Source: Bursaphelenchus xylophilus
Taxonomy: Eukaryota; Nematoda; Chromadorea; Rhabditida; Aphelenchoididae
Direction: 5' to 3'
DNA length: 64,000 nucleotides
Assembly (NCBI GenBank): GCA_904066235.2
Contig: CAJFCV020000001.1
Location: 9,977,291-10,041,290 of the forward strand
A program made the translations under genes and the position numbers. Shown here one piece after another: positions 13,401 through 27,300 of this stretch. Numbering within the stretch: the first letter of the stretch is position 1; each line of letters begins with the position of its first letter. The notes under the pieces are model-generated. The model did not search any database and had not been told where the DNA came from. It saw only the letters and a program-made list of their open reading frames with translations.

Positions 13401-16400
13401 CAATTTGATTCCAAAAGAGCTGAAACTTGCCATGCTAAAATCTCAGGCAATTAGCTTTCGAATGGTGTATGTCTTGTCAATTCACTCTGTCATCACTAAT
13501 TCACTTTTTTTCAAAACCGGTGTCTAGTATAATATCAGAGTTTTTCGCCCAGTGTCGGCGCAATTTGATTCCAAAAGAGCTGAAACTTGCCATGCTAAAA
13601 TCTCAGGCGATTAGCTTTCGAATGGTGTATGTCTTGTCAATTCACTCTGTCATCACTAATTCACTTTTTTTTTAAACCGGTGTCTAGTATAATATCAGAG
13701 TTTTTCGCCCAGTGTGGGCGTAGTTTGATTCCAAAAAAGCTGAAACTTGCCATGCTAAAATCTCAGGCGATTAGCTTTCGAATGGTGTATGTCTTGTCAA
13801 TTCACTCTGTCATCACTAATTCACTTTTTTTAAAACCGGTGTCTAGTATAATATCAGAGTTTTTCGCCCAGTGTGGGCGCAGTTTGATTCCAAAAAAGCT
13901 GAAACTTGCCATGCTAAAATCTCAGGCGATTAGCTTTCGAATGGTGTATGTCTTGTCAATTCACTCTGTCATCACTAATTCACTTTTTTTTAAACCGGTG
14001 TCTAGTATAATATCAGAGTTTTTCGCCCAGTGTGGGCGTAGTTTGATTCCAAAAAAGCTGAAACTTGCCATGCTAAAATCTCAGGCAATTAGCTTTCGAA
14101 TGGTGTATGTCTTGTCAATTCACTCTGTCATCACTAATTCACTTTTTTTCAAAACCGGTGTCTAGTATAATATCAGAGTGTTTCGCCCAGTGTCGGCGCA
14201 ATTTGATTCCAAAAGAGCTGAAACTTGCCATGCTAAAATCTCAGGCAATTAGCTTTCGAATGGTGTATGTCTTGTCAATTCACTCTGTCATCACTAATTC
14301 ACTTTTTTTCAAAACCGGTGTCTAGTATAATATCAGAGTTTTTCGCCCAGTGTCGGCGCAGTTTGATTCCAAAAAAGCTGAAACTTGCCATGCTAAAATC
14401 TGAGGCGATTAGCTTTCGAATGGTGTATGTCTTGTCAATTCACTCTGTCATCACTAATTCACTTTTTTTTAAACCGGTGTCTAGTATAATATCAGAGTGT
14501 TTCGCCCAGTGTGGGCGTAGTTTGATTCCAAAAAAGCTGAAACTTGCCATGCTAAAATCTCAGGCGATTAGCTTTCGAATGGTGTATGTCTTGTCAATTC
14601 ACTCCGTCATCACTAATTCACTTTTTTTCAAAACCGGTGTCTAGTATAATATCAGAGTTTTTCGCCCAGTGTCGGCGCAGTTTGATTCCAAAAAAGCTGA
14701 AACTTGCCATGCTAAGATCTCAGGCGATTACCTTTCGAATGGTGTATGTCTTGTCAATTCACTCCTGTCATCACTAATTCACCTTTTTTCAAAACCGGTG
14801 TCTAGTATAATATCAGAGTGTTTCGCCCAGTGTGGGCGCAGTTTGATTCCAAAAAAGCTGAAACTTGCCATGCTAAAATCTCAGGCGATTAGCTTTCGAA
14901 TGGTGTATGTCTTGTCAATTCACTCCTTCATCACTAATTCACTTTTTTTCAAAACCGGTGTCTAGTATAATATCAGAGTTTTTCGCCCAGTGTCGGCGCA
15001 GTTTGATTCCAAAAAAGCTGAAACTTGCCATGCTAAAATCTCAGGCGATTAGCTTTCGAACGGTGTATGTCTTGTCAATTCACTCTGTCATCACTAATTC
15101 ACTTTTTTTTAAACCGGTGTCTAGTATAATATCAGAGTTTTTCGCCCCGTGTCGGCGCAGTTTGATTCCAAAAAAGCTGAAACTTGCCATGCTAAAATCT
15201 CAGGCGATTAGCTTTCGAATGGTGTATGTCTTGTCAATTCACTCTGTCATCACTAATTCACTTTTTTTTAAACCGGTGTCTAGTATAATATCAGAGTTTT
15301 TCGCCCAGTGTGGGCGTAGTTTGATTCCAAAAAAGCTGAAACTTGCCATGCTAAAATCTCAGGCGATTAGCTTTCGAATGGTGTATGTCTTGTCAATTCA
15401 CTCCGTCATCACTAATTCACTTTTTTTCAAAACCGGTGTCTAGTATAATATCAGAGTTTTTCGCCCAGTGTCGGCGCAGTTTGATTCCAAAAAAGCTGAA
15501 ACTTGCCATGCTAAAATCTCAGGCAATTAGCTTTCGAATAGTGTATGTCTTGTCAATTCACTCTGTCATCACTAATTCACTTTTTTTTAAACCGGTGTCT
15601 AGTATAATATCAGAGTTTTTCGCCCAGTGTCGGCGCAATTTGATTGCAAAAGAGCTGAAACTTGCCATGCTAAAATCTCAGGCGATTAGCTTTCGAATGG
15701 TGTATGTCTTGTCAATTCACTCTGTCATCACTAATTCACTTTTTTTCAAAACCGGTGTCTAGTATAATATCAGAGTGTTTCGCCCAGTGTGGGCGTAGTT
15801 TGATTCCAAAAAAGCTGAAACTTGCCATGCTAAAATCTCAGGCGATTAGCTTTCGAATGGTGTATGTCTTGTCAATTCACTCCGTCATCACTAATTCACC
15901 TTTTTTCAAAACCGGTGTCTAGTATAATATCAGAGTTTTTCGCCCAGTGTCGGCGCAGTTTGATTCCAAAAAAGCTGAAACTTGCCATGCTAAAATATCA
16001 GGCGATTACCTTTCGAATAGTGTATGTCTTGTCAATTCACTCTGTCATCACTAATTCACTTTTTTTCAAAACCGGTGTCTAGTATAATATCAGAGTTTTT
16101 CGCCCAGTGTCGGCGCAGTTTGATTCCAAAAAAGCTGAAACTTGCCATGCTAAAATCTCAGGCGATTAGCTTTCGAATGGTGTATGTCTTGTCAATTCAC
16201 TCCTGTCATCACTAATTCACTTTTTTTCAAAACCGGTGTCTAGTATAATATCAGAGTGTTTCGCCCAGTGTGGGCGTAGTTTGATTCCAAAAGAGCTGAA
16301 ACTTGCCATGCTAAAATCTCAGGCGATTAGCTTTCGAATGGTGTATGTCTTGTCAATTCACTCTGTCATCACTAATTCACTTTTTTTCAAAACCGGTGTC

Positions 16401-19400
16401 TAGTATAATATCAGAGTTTTTCGCCCAGTGTCGGCGCAGTTTGATTCCAAAAAAGCTGAAACTTGCCATGCTAAAATCTCAGGCGATTAGCTTTCGAATG
16501 GTGTATGTCTTGTCAATTCACTCCTGTCATCACTAATTCACTTTTTTTCAAAACCGGTGTCTAGTATAATATCAGAGTTTTTCGCCCAGTGTGGGCGTAG
16601 TTTGATTCCAAAAAAGCTGAAACTTGCCATGCTAAAATCTCAGGCGATTAGCTTTCGAATGGTGTATGTCTTGTCAATTCACTCTGTCATCACTAATTCA
16701 CTTTTTTTTAAACCGGTGTCTAGTATAATATCAGAGTTTTTCGCCCAGTGTCGGCGCAGTTTGATTCCAAAAAAGCTGAAACTTGCCATGCTAAAATCTC
16801 AGGCGATTAGCTTTCGAATGGTGTATGTCTTGTCAATTCACTCTGTCATCACTAATTCACTTTTTTTTAAACCGGTGTCTAGTATAATATCAGAGTTTTT
16901 CGCCCAGTGTGGGCGTAGTTTGATTCCAAAAAAGCTGAAACTTGCCATGCTAAAATCTCAGGCGATTAGCTTTCGAATGGTGTATGTCTTGTCAATTCAC
17001 TCCTGTCATCACTAATTCACTTTTTTTCAAAACCGGTGTCTAGTATAATATCAGAGTTTTTCGCCCAGTGTCGGCGCAATTTGATTCCAAAAAAGCTGAA
17101 ACTTGCCATGCTAAAATCTCAGGCGATTAGCTTTCGAATGGTGTATGTCTTGTCAATTCACTCTGTCATCACTAATTCACTTTTTTTCAAAACCGGTGTC
17201 TAGTATAATATCAGAGTGTTTCGCCCAGTGTGGGCGTAGTTTGATTCCAAAAAAGCTGAAACTTGCCATGCTAAAATCTCAGGCGATTAGCTTTCGAATG
17301 GTGTATGTCTTGTCAATTCACTCCGTCATCACTAATTCACTTTTTTTCAAAACCGGTGTCTAGTATAATATCAGAGTTTTTCGCCCAGTGTCGGCGCAGT
17401 TTGATTGCAAAAGAGCTGAAACTTGCCATGCTAAAATCTCAGGCAATTAGCTTTCGAATAGTGTATGTCTTGTCAATTCACTCTGTCATCACTAATTCAC
17501 TTTTTTTTAAACCGGTGTCTAGTATAATATCAGAGTTTTTCGCCCAGTGTCGGCGCAATTTGATTGCAAAAGAGCTGAAACTTGCCATGCTAAAATCTCA
17601 GGCGATTAGCTTTCGAATGGTGTATGTCTTGTCAATTCACTCTGTCATCACTAATTCACTTTTTTTTAAACCGGTGTCTAGTATAATATCAGAGTTTTTC
17701 GCCCAGTGTGGGCGTAGTTTGATTCCAAAAAAGCTGAAACTTGCCATGCTAAAATCTCAGGCGATTAGCTTTCGAATGGTGTATGTCTTGTCAATTCACT
17801 CTGTCATCACTAATTCACTTTTTTCAAAACCGGTGTCTAGTATAATATCAGAGTTTTTCGCCCAGTGTCGGCGCAGTTTGATTCCAAAAAAGCTGAAACT
17901 TGCCATGCTAAAATCTCAGGCGATTAGCTTTCGAATGGTGTATGTCTTGTCAATTCACTCCTGTCATCACTAATTCACTTTTTTTTAAAACCGGTGTCTA
18001 GTATAATATCAGAGTTTTTCGCCCAGTGTGGGCGCAGTTTGATTCCAAAAAAGCTGAAACTTGCCATGCTAAAATCTCAGGCGATTAGCTTTCGAATGGT
18101 GTATGTCTTGTCAATTCACTCCTGTCATCACTAATTCACTTTTTTTTAAACCGGTGTCTAGTATAATATCAGAGTTTTTCGCCCGGTGTGGGCGCAGTTT
18201 GATTCCAAAAAAGCTGAAACTTGCCATGCTAAAATCTCAGGCGATTAGCTTTCGAATGGTGTATGTCTTGTCAATTCACTCCGTCATCACTAATTCACCT
18301 TTTTTCAAAACCGGTGTCTAGTATAATATCAGAGTTTTTCGCCCAGTGTCGGCGCAGTTTGATTCCAAAAAAGCTGAAACTTGCCATGCTAAAATCTCAG
18401 GCGATTACCTTTCGAATGGTGTATGTCTTGTCAATTCACTCCTTCATCACTAATTCACTTTTTTTCAAAACCGGTGTCTAGTATAATATCAGAGTTTTTC
18501 GCCCAGTGTCGGCGCAGTTTGATTCCAAAAAAGCTGAAACTTGCCATGCTAAAATCTCAGGCAATTAGCTTTCGAATGGTGTATGTCTTGTCAATTCACT
18601 CCTGTCATCACTAATTCACTTTTTTTTAAACCGGTGTCTAGTATAATATCAGAGTTTTTCGCCCAGTGTCGGCGCAATTTGATTGCAAAAGAGCTGAAAC
18701 TTGCCATGCTAAAATCTCAGGCGATTAGCTTTCGAATGGTGTATGTCTTGTCAATTCACTCTGTCATCACTAATTCACTTTTTTTTAAACCGGTGTCTAG
18801 TATAATATCAGAGTTTTTCGCCCAGTGTGGGCGTAGTTTGATTCCAAAAAAGCTGAAACTTGCCATGCTAAAATCTCAGGCGATTAGCTTTCGAATGGTG
18901 TATGTCTTGTCAATTCACTCTGTCATCACTAATTCACTTTTTTTTAAACCGGTGTCTAGTATAATATCAGAGTTTTTCGCCCAGTGTGGGCGTAGTTTGA
19001 TTCCAAAAAAGCTGAAACTTGCCATGCTAAAATCTCAGGCGATTAGCTTTCGAATGGTGTATGTCTTGTCAATTCACTCTGTCATCACTAATTCACTTTT
19101 TTTTAAACCGGTGTCTAGTATAATATCAGAGTTTTTCGCCCAGTGTGGGCGTAGTTTGATTCCAAAAAAGCTGAAACTTGCCATGCTAAAATCTCAGGCG
19201 ATTAGCTTTCGAATGGTGTATGTCTTGTCAATTCACTCTGTCATCACTAATTCACTTTTTTTTTAAACCGGTGTCTAGTATAATATCAGAGTTTTTCGCC
19301 CAGTGTCGGCGCAATTTGATTGCAAAAGAGCTGAAACTTGCCATGCTAAAATCTCAGGCGATTAGCTTTCGAATGGTGTATGTCTTGTCAATTCACTCTG

Positions 19401-20548
19401 TCATCACTAATTCACTTTTTTTTAAAACCGGTGTCTAGTATAATATCAGAGTTTTTCGCCCAGTGTCGGCGCAATTTGATTCCAAAAGAGCTGAAACTTG
19501 CCATGCTAAAATCTCAGGCGATTAGCTTTCGAATGGTGTATGTCTTGTCAATTCACTCTGTCATCACTAATTCACTTTTTTTTAAACCGGTGTCTAGTAT
19601 AATATCAGAGTGTTTCGCCCAGTGTGGGCGCAGTTTGATTCCAAAAAAGCTGAAACTTGCCATGCTAAAATCTCAGGCGATTAGCTTTCGAATGGTGTAT
19701 GTCTTGTCAATTCACTCCGTCATCACTAATTCACCTTTTTTCAAAACCGGTGTCTAGTATAATATCAGAGTTTTTCGCCCAGTGTCGGCGCAGTTTGATT
19801 CCAAAAAAGCTGAAACTTGCCATGCTAAAATTTCAGGCGATTACCCTTCGAATGGTGTATGTCTTGTCAATTCACTCTGTCATCACTAATTCACCTTTTT
19901 TCAAAACCGGTGTCTAGTATAATATCAGAGTGTTTCGCCCAGTGTGGGCGTAGTTTGATTCCAAAAAAGCTGAAACTTGCCATGCTAAAATCTCAGGCGA
20001 TTAGCTTTCGAATGGTGTATTTCTTGTCAATTCACTCCTTCATCACTAATTCACTTTTTTTCAAAACCGGTGTCTAGTATAATATCAGAGTTTTTCGCCC
20101 AGTGTCGGCGCAATTTGATTGCAAAAGAGCTGAAACTTGCCATGCTAAAATCTCAGGCAATTAGCTTTCGAATAGTGTATGTCTTGTCAATTCACTCTGT
20201 CATCACTAATTCACTTTTTTTTAAACCGGTGTCTAGTATAATATCAGAGTTTTTCGCCCAGTGTCGGCGCAATTTGATTGCAAAAGAGCTGAAACTTGCC
20301 ATGCTAAAATCTCAGGCGATTAGCTTTCGAATGGTGTATGTCTTGTCAATTCACTCTGTCATCACTAATTCACTTTTTTTTAAACCGGTGTCTAGTATAA
20401 TATCAGAGTTTTTCGCCCAGTGTGGGCGTAGTTTGATTCCAAAAAAGCTGAAACTTGCCATGCTAAAATCTCAGGCGATTAGCTTTCGAATGGTGTATGT
20501 CTTGTCAATTCACTCCTGTCATCACTAATTCACTTTTTTTTAAAACCG

Positions 20549-22300
20549 GTGTCTAGTATAATATCAGAGTTTTTCGCCCAGTGTCGGCGCAATTTGATTG
20601 CAAAAGAGCTGAAACTTGCCATGCTAAAATCTCAGGCAATTAGCTTTCGAATAGTGTATGTCTTGTCAATTCACTCTGTCATCACTAATTCACTTTTTTT
20701 TAAACCGGTGTCTAGTATAATATCAGAGTTTTTCGCCCAGTGTCGGCGCAATTTGATTGCAAAAGAGCTGAAACTTGCCATGCTAAAATCTCAGGCGATT
20801 AGCTTTCGAATGGTGTATGTCTTGTCAATTCACTCTGTCATCACTAATTCACTTTTTTTTAAACCGGTGTCTAGTATAATATCAGAGTGTTTCGCCCAGT
20901 GTGGGCGTAGTTTGATTCCAAAAAAGCTGAAACTTGCCATGCTAAAATCTCAGGCGATTAGCTTTCGAATGGTGTATGTCTTGTCAATTCACTCCGTCAT
21001 CACTAATTCACCTTTTTTCAAAACCGGTGTCTAGTATAATATCAGAGTTTTTCGCCCAGTGTCGGCGCAGTTTGATTCCAAAAAAGCTGAAACTTGCCAT
21101 GCTAAAATTTCAGGCGATTACCCTTCGAATGGTGTATGTCTTGTCAATTCACTCTGTCATCACTAATTCACCTTTTTTCAAAACCGGTGTCTAGTATAAT
21201 ATCAGAGTGTTTCGCCCAGTGTGGGCGTAGTTTGATTCCAAAAAAGCTGAAACTTGCCATGCTAAAATCTCAGGCGATTAGCTTTCGAATGGTGTATTTC
21301 TTGTCAATTCACTCCTTCATCACTAATTCACTTTTTTTCAAAACCGGTGTCTAGTATAATATCAGAGTTTTTCGCCCAGTGTCGGCGCAATTTGATTGCA
21401 AAAGAGCTGAAACTTGCCATGCTAAAATCTCAGGCGATTAGCTTTCGAATGGTGTATGTCTTGTCAATTCACTCTGTCATCACTAATTCACTTTTTTTTT
21501 AAACCGGTGTCTAGTATAATATCAGAGTTTTTCGCCCAGTGTCGGCGCAATTTGATTGCAAAAGAGCTGAAACTTGCCATGCTAAAATCTCAGGCGATTA
21601 GCTTTCGAATGGTGTATGTCTTGTCAATTCACTCTGTCATCACTAATTCACTTTTTTTTAAACCGGTGTCTAGTATAATATCAGAGTTTTTCGCCCAGTG
21701 TGGGCGTAGTTTGATTCCAAAAAAGCTGAAACTTGCCATGCTAAAATCTCAGGCGATTAGCTTTCGAATGGTGTATGTCTTGTCAATTCACTCTGTCATC
21801 ACTAATTCACTTTTTTTTTAAACCGGTGTCTAGTATAATATCAGAGTTTTTCGCCCAGTGTGGGCGTAGTTTGATTCCAAAAAAGCTGAAACTTGCCATG
21901 CTAAAATCTCAGGCGATTAGCTTTCGAATGGTGTATGTCTTGTCAATTCACTCTGTCATCACTAATTCACTTTTTTTTAAACCGGTGTCTAGTATAATAT
22001 CAGAGTTTTTCGCCCAGTGTGGGCGTATTTTGATTCCAAAAAAGCTGAAACTTGCCATGCTAAAATCTCAGGCGATTAGCTTTCGAATGGTGTATGTCTT
22101 GTCAATTCACTCTGTCATCACTAATTCACTTTTTTTTAAACCGGTGTCTAGTATAATATCAGAGTTTTTCGCCCAGTGTCGGCGCAATTTGATTGCAAAA
22201 GAGCTGAAACTTGCCATGCTAAAATCTCAGGCGATTAGCTTTCGAATGGTGTATGTCTTGTCAATTCACTCTGTCATCACTAATTCACTTTTTTTTAAAA
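20549..22300 (+). repeat. Satellite block duplicated at 23,896-25,640
   Basis: Two rare variants lie at the same offset in both blocks. The monomer pair with AAAATTTCAGG plus ATTACCC followed by GTATTTCTTGTC starts at 20,976 and again at 24,323 (offset 3,347). The GGGCGTATTTTG variant lies at about 22,026 and 25,372 (offset 3,346). A third copy of the first pair starts at 19,699, eight monomers upstream. The block is not identical throughout: a few variant sites and T-run lengths differ, so later conversion or mutation has acted. Confidence 0.6.
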
Positions 22301-22731
22301 CCGGTGTCTAGTATAATATCAGAGTTTTTCGCCCAGTGTGGGCGTAGTTTGATTCCAAAAAAGCTGAAACTTGCCATGCTAAAATCTCAGGCGATTAGCT
22401 TTCGAATGGTGTATGTCTTGTCAATTCACTCCTTCATCACTAATTCACTTTTTTTCAAAACCGGTGTCTAGTATAATATCAGAGTTTTTCGCCCAGTGTC
22501 GGCGCAATTTGATTGCAAAAGAGCTGAAACTTGCCATGCTAAAATCTCAGGCGATTAGCTTTCGAATGGTGTATGTCTTGTCAATTCACTCTGTCATCAC
22601 TAATTCACTTTTTTTTAAACCGGTGTCTAGTATAATATCAGAGTTTTTCGCCCAGTGTCGGCGCAATTTGATTGCAAAAGAGCTGAAACTTGCCATGCTA
22701 AAATCTCAGGCGATTAGCTTTCGAATGGTGT

Positions 22732-24381
22732 ATGTCTTGTCAATTCACTCTGTCATCACTAATTCACTTTTTTTTAAAACCGGTGTCTAGTATAATATCA
22801 GAGTTTTTCGCCCAGTGTGGGCGTAGTTTGATTCCAAAAAAGCTGAAACTTGCCATGCTAAAATCTCAGGCGATTAGCTTTCGAATGGTGTATGTCTTGT
22901 CAATTCACTCTGTCATCACTAATTCACTTTTTTTTAAACCGGTGTCTAGTATAATATCAGAGTTTTTCGCCCAGTGTGGGCGTAGTTTGATTCCAAAAAA
23001 GCTGAAACTTGCCATGCTAAAATCTCAGGCGATTAGCTTTCGAATGGTGTATGTCTTGTCAATTCACTCTGTCATCACTAATTCACTTTTTTTTAAACCG
23101 GTGTCTAGTATAATATCAGAGTTTTTCGCCCAGTGTGGGCGTAGTTTGATTCCAAAAAAGCTGAAACTTGCCATGCTAAAATCTCAGGCGATTAGCTTTC
23201 GAATGGTGTATGTCTTGTCAATTCACTCTGTCATCACTAATTCACTTTTTTTTAAACCGGTGTCTAGTATAATATCAGAGTTTTTCGCCCAGTGTCGGCG
23301 CAATTTGATTGCAAAAGAGCTGAAACTTGCCATGCTAAAATCTCAGGCGATTAGCTTTCGAATGGTGTATGTCTTGTCAATTCACTCTGTCATCACTAAT
23401 TCACTTTTTTTTAAACCGGTGTCTAGTATAATATCAGAGTTTTTCGCCCAGTGTGGGCGTAGTTTGATTCCAAAAAAGCTGAAACTTGCCATGCTAAAAT
23501 CTCAGGCGATTAGCTTTCGAATGGTGTATGTCTTGTCAATTCACTCTGTCATCACTAATTCACTTTTTTTTAAACCGGTGTCTAGTATAATATCAGAGTT
23601 TTTCGCCCAGTGTGGGCGTAGTTTGATTCCAAAAAAGCTGAAACTTGCCATGCTAAAATCTCAGGCGATTAGCTTTCGAATGGTGTATGTCTTGTCAATT
23701 CACTCTGTCATCACTAATTCACTTTTTTTTAAACCGGTGTCTAGTATAATATCAGAGTTTTTCGCCCAGTGTGGGCGTAGTTTGATTCCAAAAAAGCTGA
23801 AACTTGCCATGCTAAAATCTCAGGCAATTAGCTTTCGAATAGTGTATGTCTTGTCAATTCACTCTGTCATCACTAATTCACTTTTTTTTAAACCGGTGTC
23901 TAGTATAATATCAGAGTTTTTCGCCCAGTGTCGGCGCAATTTGATTGCAAAAGAGCTGAAACTTGCCATGCTAAAATCTCAGGCAATTAGCTTTCGAATA
24001 GTGTATGTCTTGTCAATTCACTCTGTCATCACTAATTCACTTTTTTTTAAACCGGTGTCTAGTATAATATCAGAGTTTTTCGCCCAGTGTCGGCGCAATT
24101 TGATTGCAAAAGAGCTGAAACTTGCCATGCTAAAATCTCAGGCGATTAGCTTTCGAATGGTGTATGTCTTGTCAATTCACTCTGTCATCACTAATTCACT
24201 TTTTTTTAAACCGGTGTCTAGTATAATATCAGAGTGTTTCGCCCAGTGTGGGCGTAGTTTGATTCCAAAAAAGCTGAAACTTGCCATGCTAAAATCTCAG
24301 GCGATTAGCTTTCGAATGGTGTATGTCTTGTCAATTCACTCCGTCATCACTAATTCACCTTTTTTCAAAACCGGTGTCTAG
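22732..24381 (+). repeat. Homogenised run of 159-bp monomers with an open plus-strand frame
   Basis: Ten consecutive monomers have the TTTTTTTTAAACCGG form and are exactly 159 bp, a multiple of three, so one plus frame stays open for 549 codons as a 53-residue repeat. Neighbouring 160-bp monomers shift frame and hit the TAG in GTGTCTAG. The peptide has no start context, codon bias or sequence feature suggesting selection, and shorter versions occur wherever 159-bp monomers cluster. I annotate it as repeat, not as a gene. Confidence 0.85.
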
Positions 24382-27300
24382 TATAATATCAGAGTTTTTC
24401 GCCCAGTGTCGGCGCAGTTTGATTCCAAAAAAGCTGAAACTTGCCATGCTAAAATTTCAGGCGATTACCCTTCGAATGGTGTATGTCTTGTCAATTCACT
24501 CTGTCATCACTAATTCACCTTTTTTCAAAACCGGTGTCTAGTATAATATCAGAGTGTTTCGCCCAGTGTGGGCGTAGTTTGATTCCAAAAAAGCTGAAAC
24601 TTGCCATGCTAAAATCTCAGGCGATTAGCTTTCGAATGGTGTATTTCTTGTCAATTCACTCCTTCATCACTAATTCACTTTTTTTCAAAACCGGTGTCTA
24701 GTATAATATCAGAGTTTTTCGCCCAGTGTCGGCGCAATTTGATTGCAAAAGAGCTGAAACTTGCCATGCTAAAATCTCAGGCAATTAGCTTTCGAATAGT
24801 GTATGTCTTGTCAATTCACTCTGTCATCACTAATTCACTTTTTTTTAAACCGGTGTCTAGTATAATATCAGAGTTTTTCGCCCAGTGTCGGCGCAATTTG
24901 ATTGCAAAAGAGCTGAAACTTGCCATGCTAAAATCTCAGGCGATTAGCTTTCGAATGGTGTATGTCTTGTCAATTCACTCTGTCATCACTAATTCACTTT
25001 TTTTTAAACCGGTGTCTAGTATAATATCAGAGTTTTTCGCCCAGTGTGGGCGTAGTTTGATTCCAAAAAAGCTGAAACTTGCCATGCTAAAATCTCAGGC
25101 GATTAGCTTTCGAATGGTGTATGTCTTGTCAATTCACTCTGTCATCACTAATTCACTTTTTTTTTAAACCGGTGTCTAGTATAATATCAGAGTTTTTCGC
25201 CCAGTGTGGGCGTAGTTTGATTCCAAAAAAGCTGAAACTTGCCATGCTAAAATCTCAGGCGATTAGCTTTCGAATGGTGTATGTCTTGTCAATTCACTCT
25301 GTCATCACTAATTCACTTTTTTTTAAACCGGTGTCTAGTATAATATCAGAGTTTTTCGCCCAGTGTGGGCGTATTTTGATTCCAAAAAAGCTGAAACTTG
25401 CCATGCTAAAATCTCAGGCGATTAGCTTTCGAATGGTGTATGTCTTGTCAATTCACTCTGTCATCACTAATTCACTTTTTTTTAAACCGGTGTCTAGTAT
25501 AATATCAGAGTTTTTCGCCCAGTGTCGGCGCAATTTGATTGCAAAAGAGCTGAAACTTGCCATGCTAAAATCTCAGGCGATTAGCTTTCGAATGGTGTAT
25601 GTCTTGTCAATTCACTCTGTCATCACTAATTCACTTTTTTTTAAACCGGTGTCTAGTATAATATCAGAGTTTTTCGCCCAGTGTGGGCGTAGTTTGATTC
25701 CAAAAAAGCTGAAACTTGCCATGCTAAAATCTCAGGCGATTAGCTTTCGAATGGTGTATGTCTTGTCAATTCACTCTGTCATCACTAATTCACTTTTTTT
25801 TAAACCGGTGTCTAGTATAATATCAGAGTTTTTCGCCCAGTGTGGGCGTAGTTTGATTCCAAAAAAGCTGAAACTTGCCATGCTAAAATCTCAGGCGATT
25901 AGCTTTCGAATGGTGTATGTCTTGTCAATTCACTCTGTCATCACTAATTCACTTTTTTTTAAACCGGTGTCTAGTATAATATCAGAGTTTTTCGCCCAGT
26001 GTGGGCGTATTTTGATTCCAAAAAAGCTGAAACTTGCCATGCTAAAATCTCAGGCGATTAGCTTTCGAATGGTGTATGTCTTGTCAATTCACTCTGTCAT
26101 CACTAATTCACTTTTTTTTTAAACCGGTGTCTAGTATAATATCAGAGTTTTTGGCCTGGGGCGGGCGCAATTTGATTCCAAAAACGCTGAAACTTGCCAT
26201 GCTAAAATTTCAGGCGATTAGCTTTCGAATGGTGTATGTCTTGTCAATTCACTCTGTCATCACTAATTCACTTTTTTTTTAAACCGGTGTCTAGTATAAT
26301 ATCAGAGTTTTTCGCCCAGTGTCGGCGCAGTTTGATTCCAAAAAAGCTGAAACTTGCCATGCTAAAATTTCAGGCGATTACCCTTCGAATGGTGTATGTC
26401 TTGTCAATTCACTCCTTCATCACTAATTCACTTTTTTTTAAAACCGGTGTCTAGTATAATATCAGAGTTTTTCGCCCAGTGTCGGCGCAATTTGATTGCA
26501 AAAGAGCTGAAACTTGCCATGCTAAAATCTCAGGCAATTAGCTTTCGAATAGTGTATGTCTTGTCAATTCACTCTGTCATCACTAATTCACTTTTTTTTT
26601 AAACCGGTGTCTAGTATAATATCAGAGTTTTTCGCCCAGTGTCGGCGCAATTTGATTGCAAAAGAGCTGAAACTTGCCATGCTAAAATCTCAGGCGATTA
26701 GCTTTCGAATGGTGTATGTCTTGTCAATTCACTCTGTCATCACTAATTCACTTTTTTTTTAAACCGGTGTCTAGTATAATATCAGAGTTTTTCGCCCAGT
26801 GTGGGCGTAGTTTGATTCCAAAAAAGCTGAAACTTGCCATGCTAAAATCTCAGGCGATTAGCTTTCGAATGGTGTATGTCTTGTCAATTCACTCTGTCAT
26901 CACTAATTCACTTTTTTTTTAAACCGGTGTCTAGTATAATATCAGAGTGTTTCGCCCAGTGTGGGCGTAGTTTGATTCCAAAAAAGCTGAAACTTGCCAT
27001 GCTAAAATCTCAGGCGATTAGCTTTCGAATGGTGTATTTCTTGTCAATTCACTCCTTCATCACTAATTCACTTTTTTTCAAAACCGGTGTCTAGTATAAT
27101 ATCAGAGTTTTTCGCCCAGTGTCGGCGCAATTTGATTGCAAAAGAGCTGAAACTTGCCATGCTAAAATCTCAGGCAATTAGCTTTCGAATAGTGTATGTC
27201 TTGTCAATTCACTCTGTCATCACTAATTCACTTTTTTTAAACCGGTGTCTAGTATAATATCAGAGTTTTTCGCCCAGTGTCGGCGCAATTTGATTGCAAA

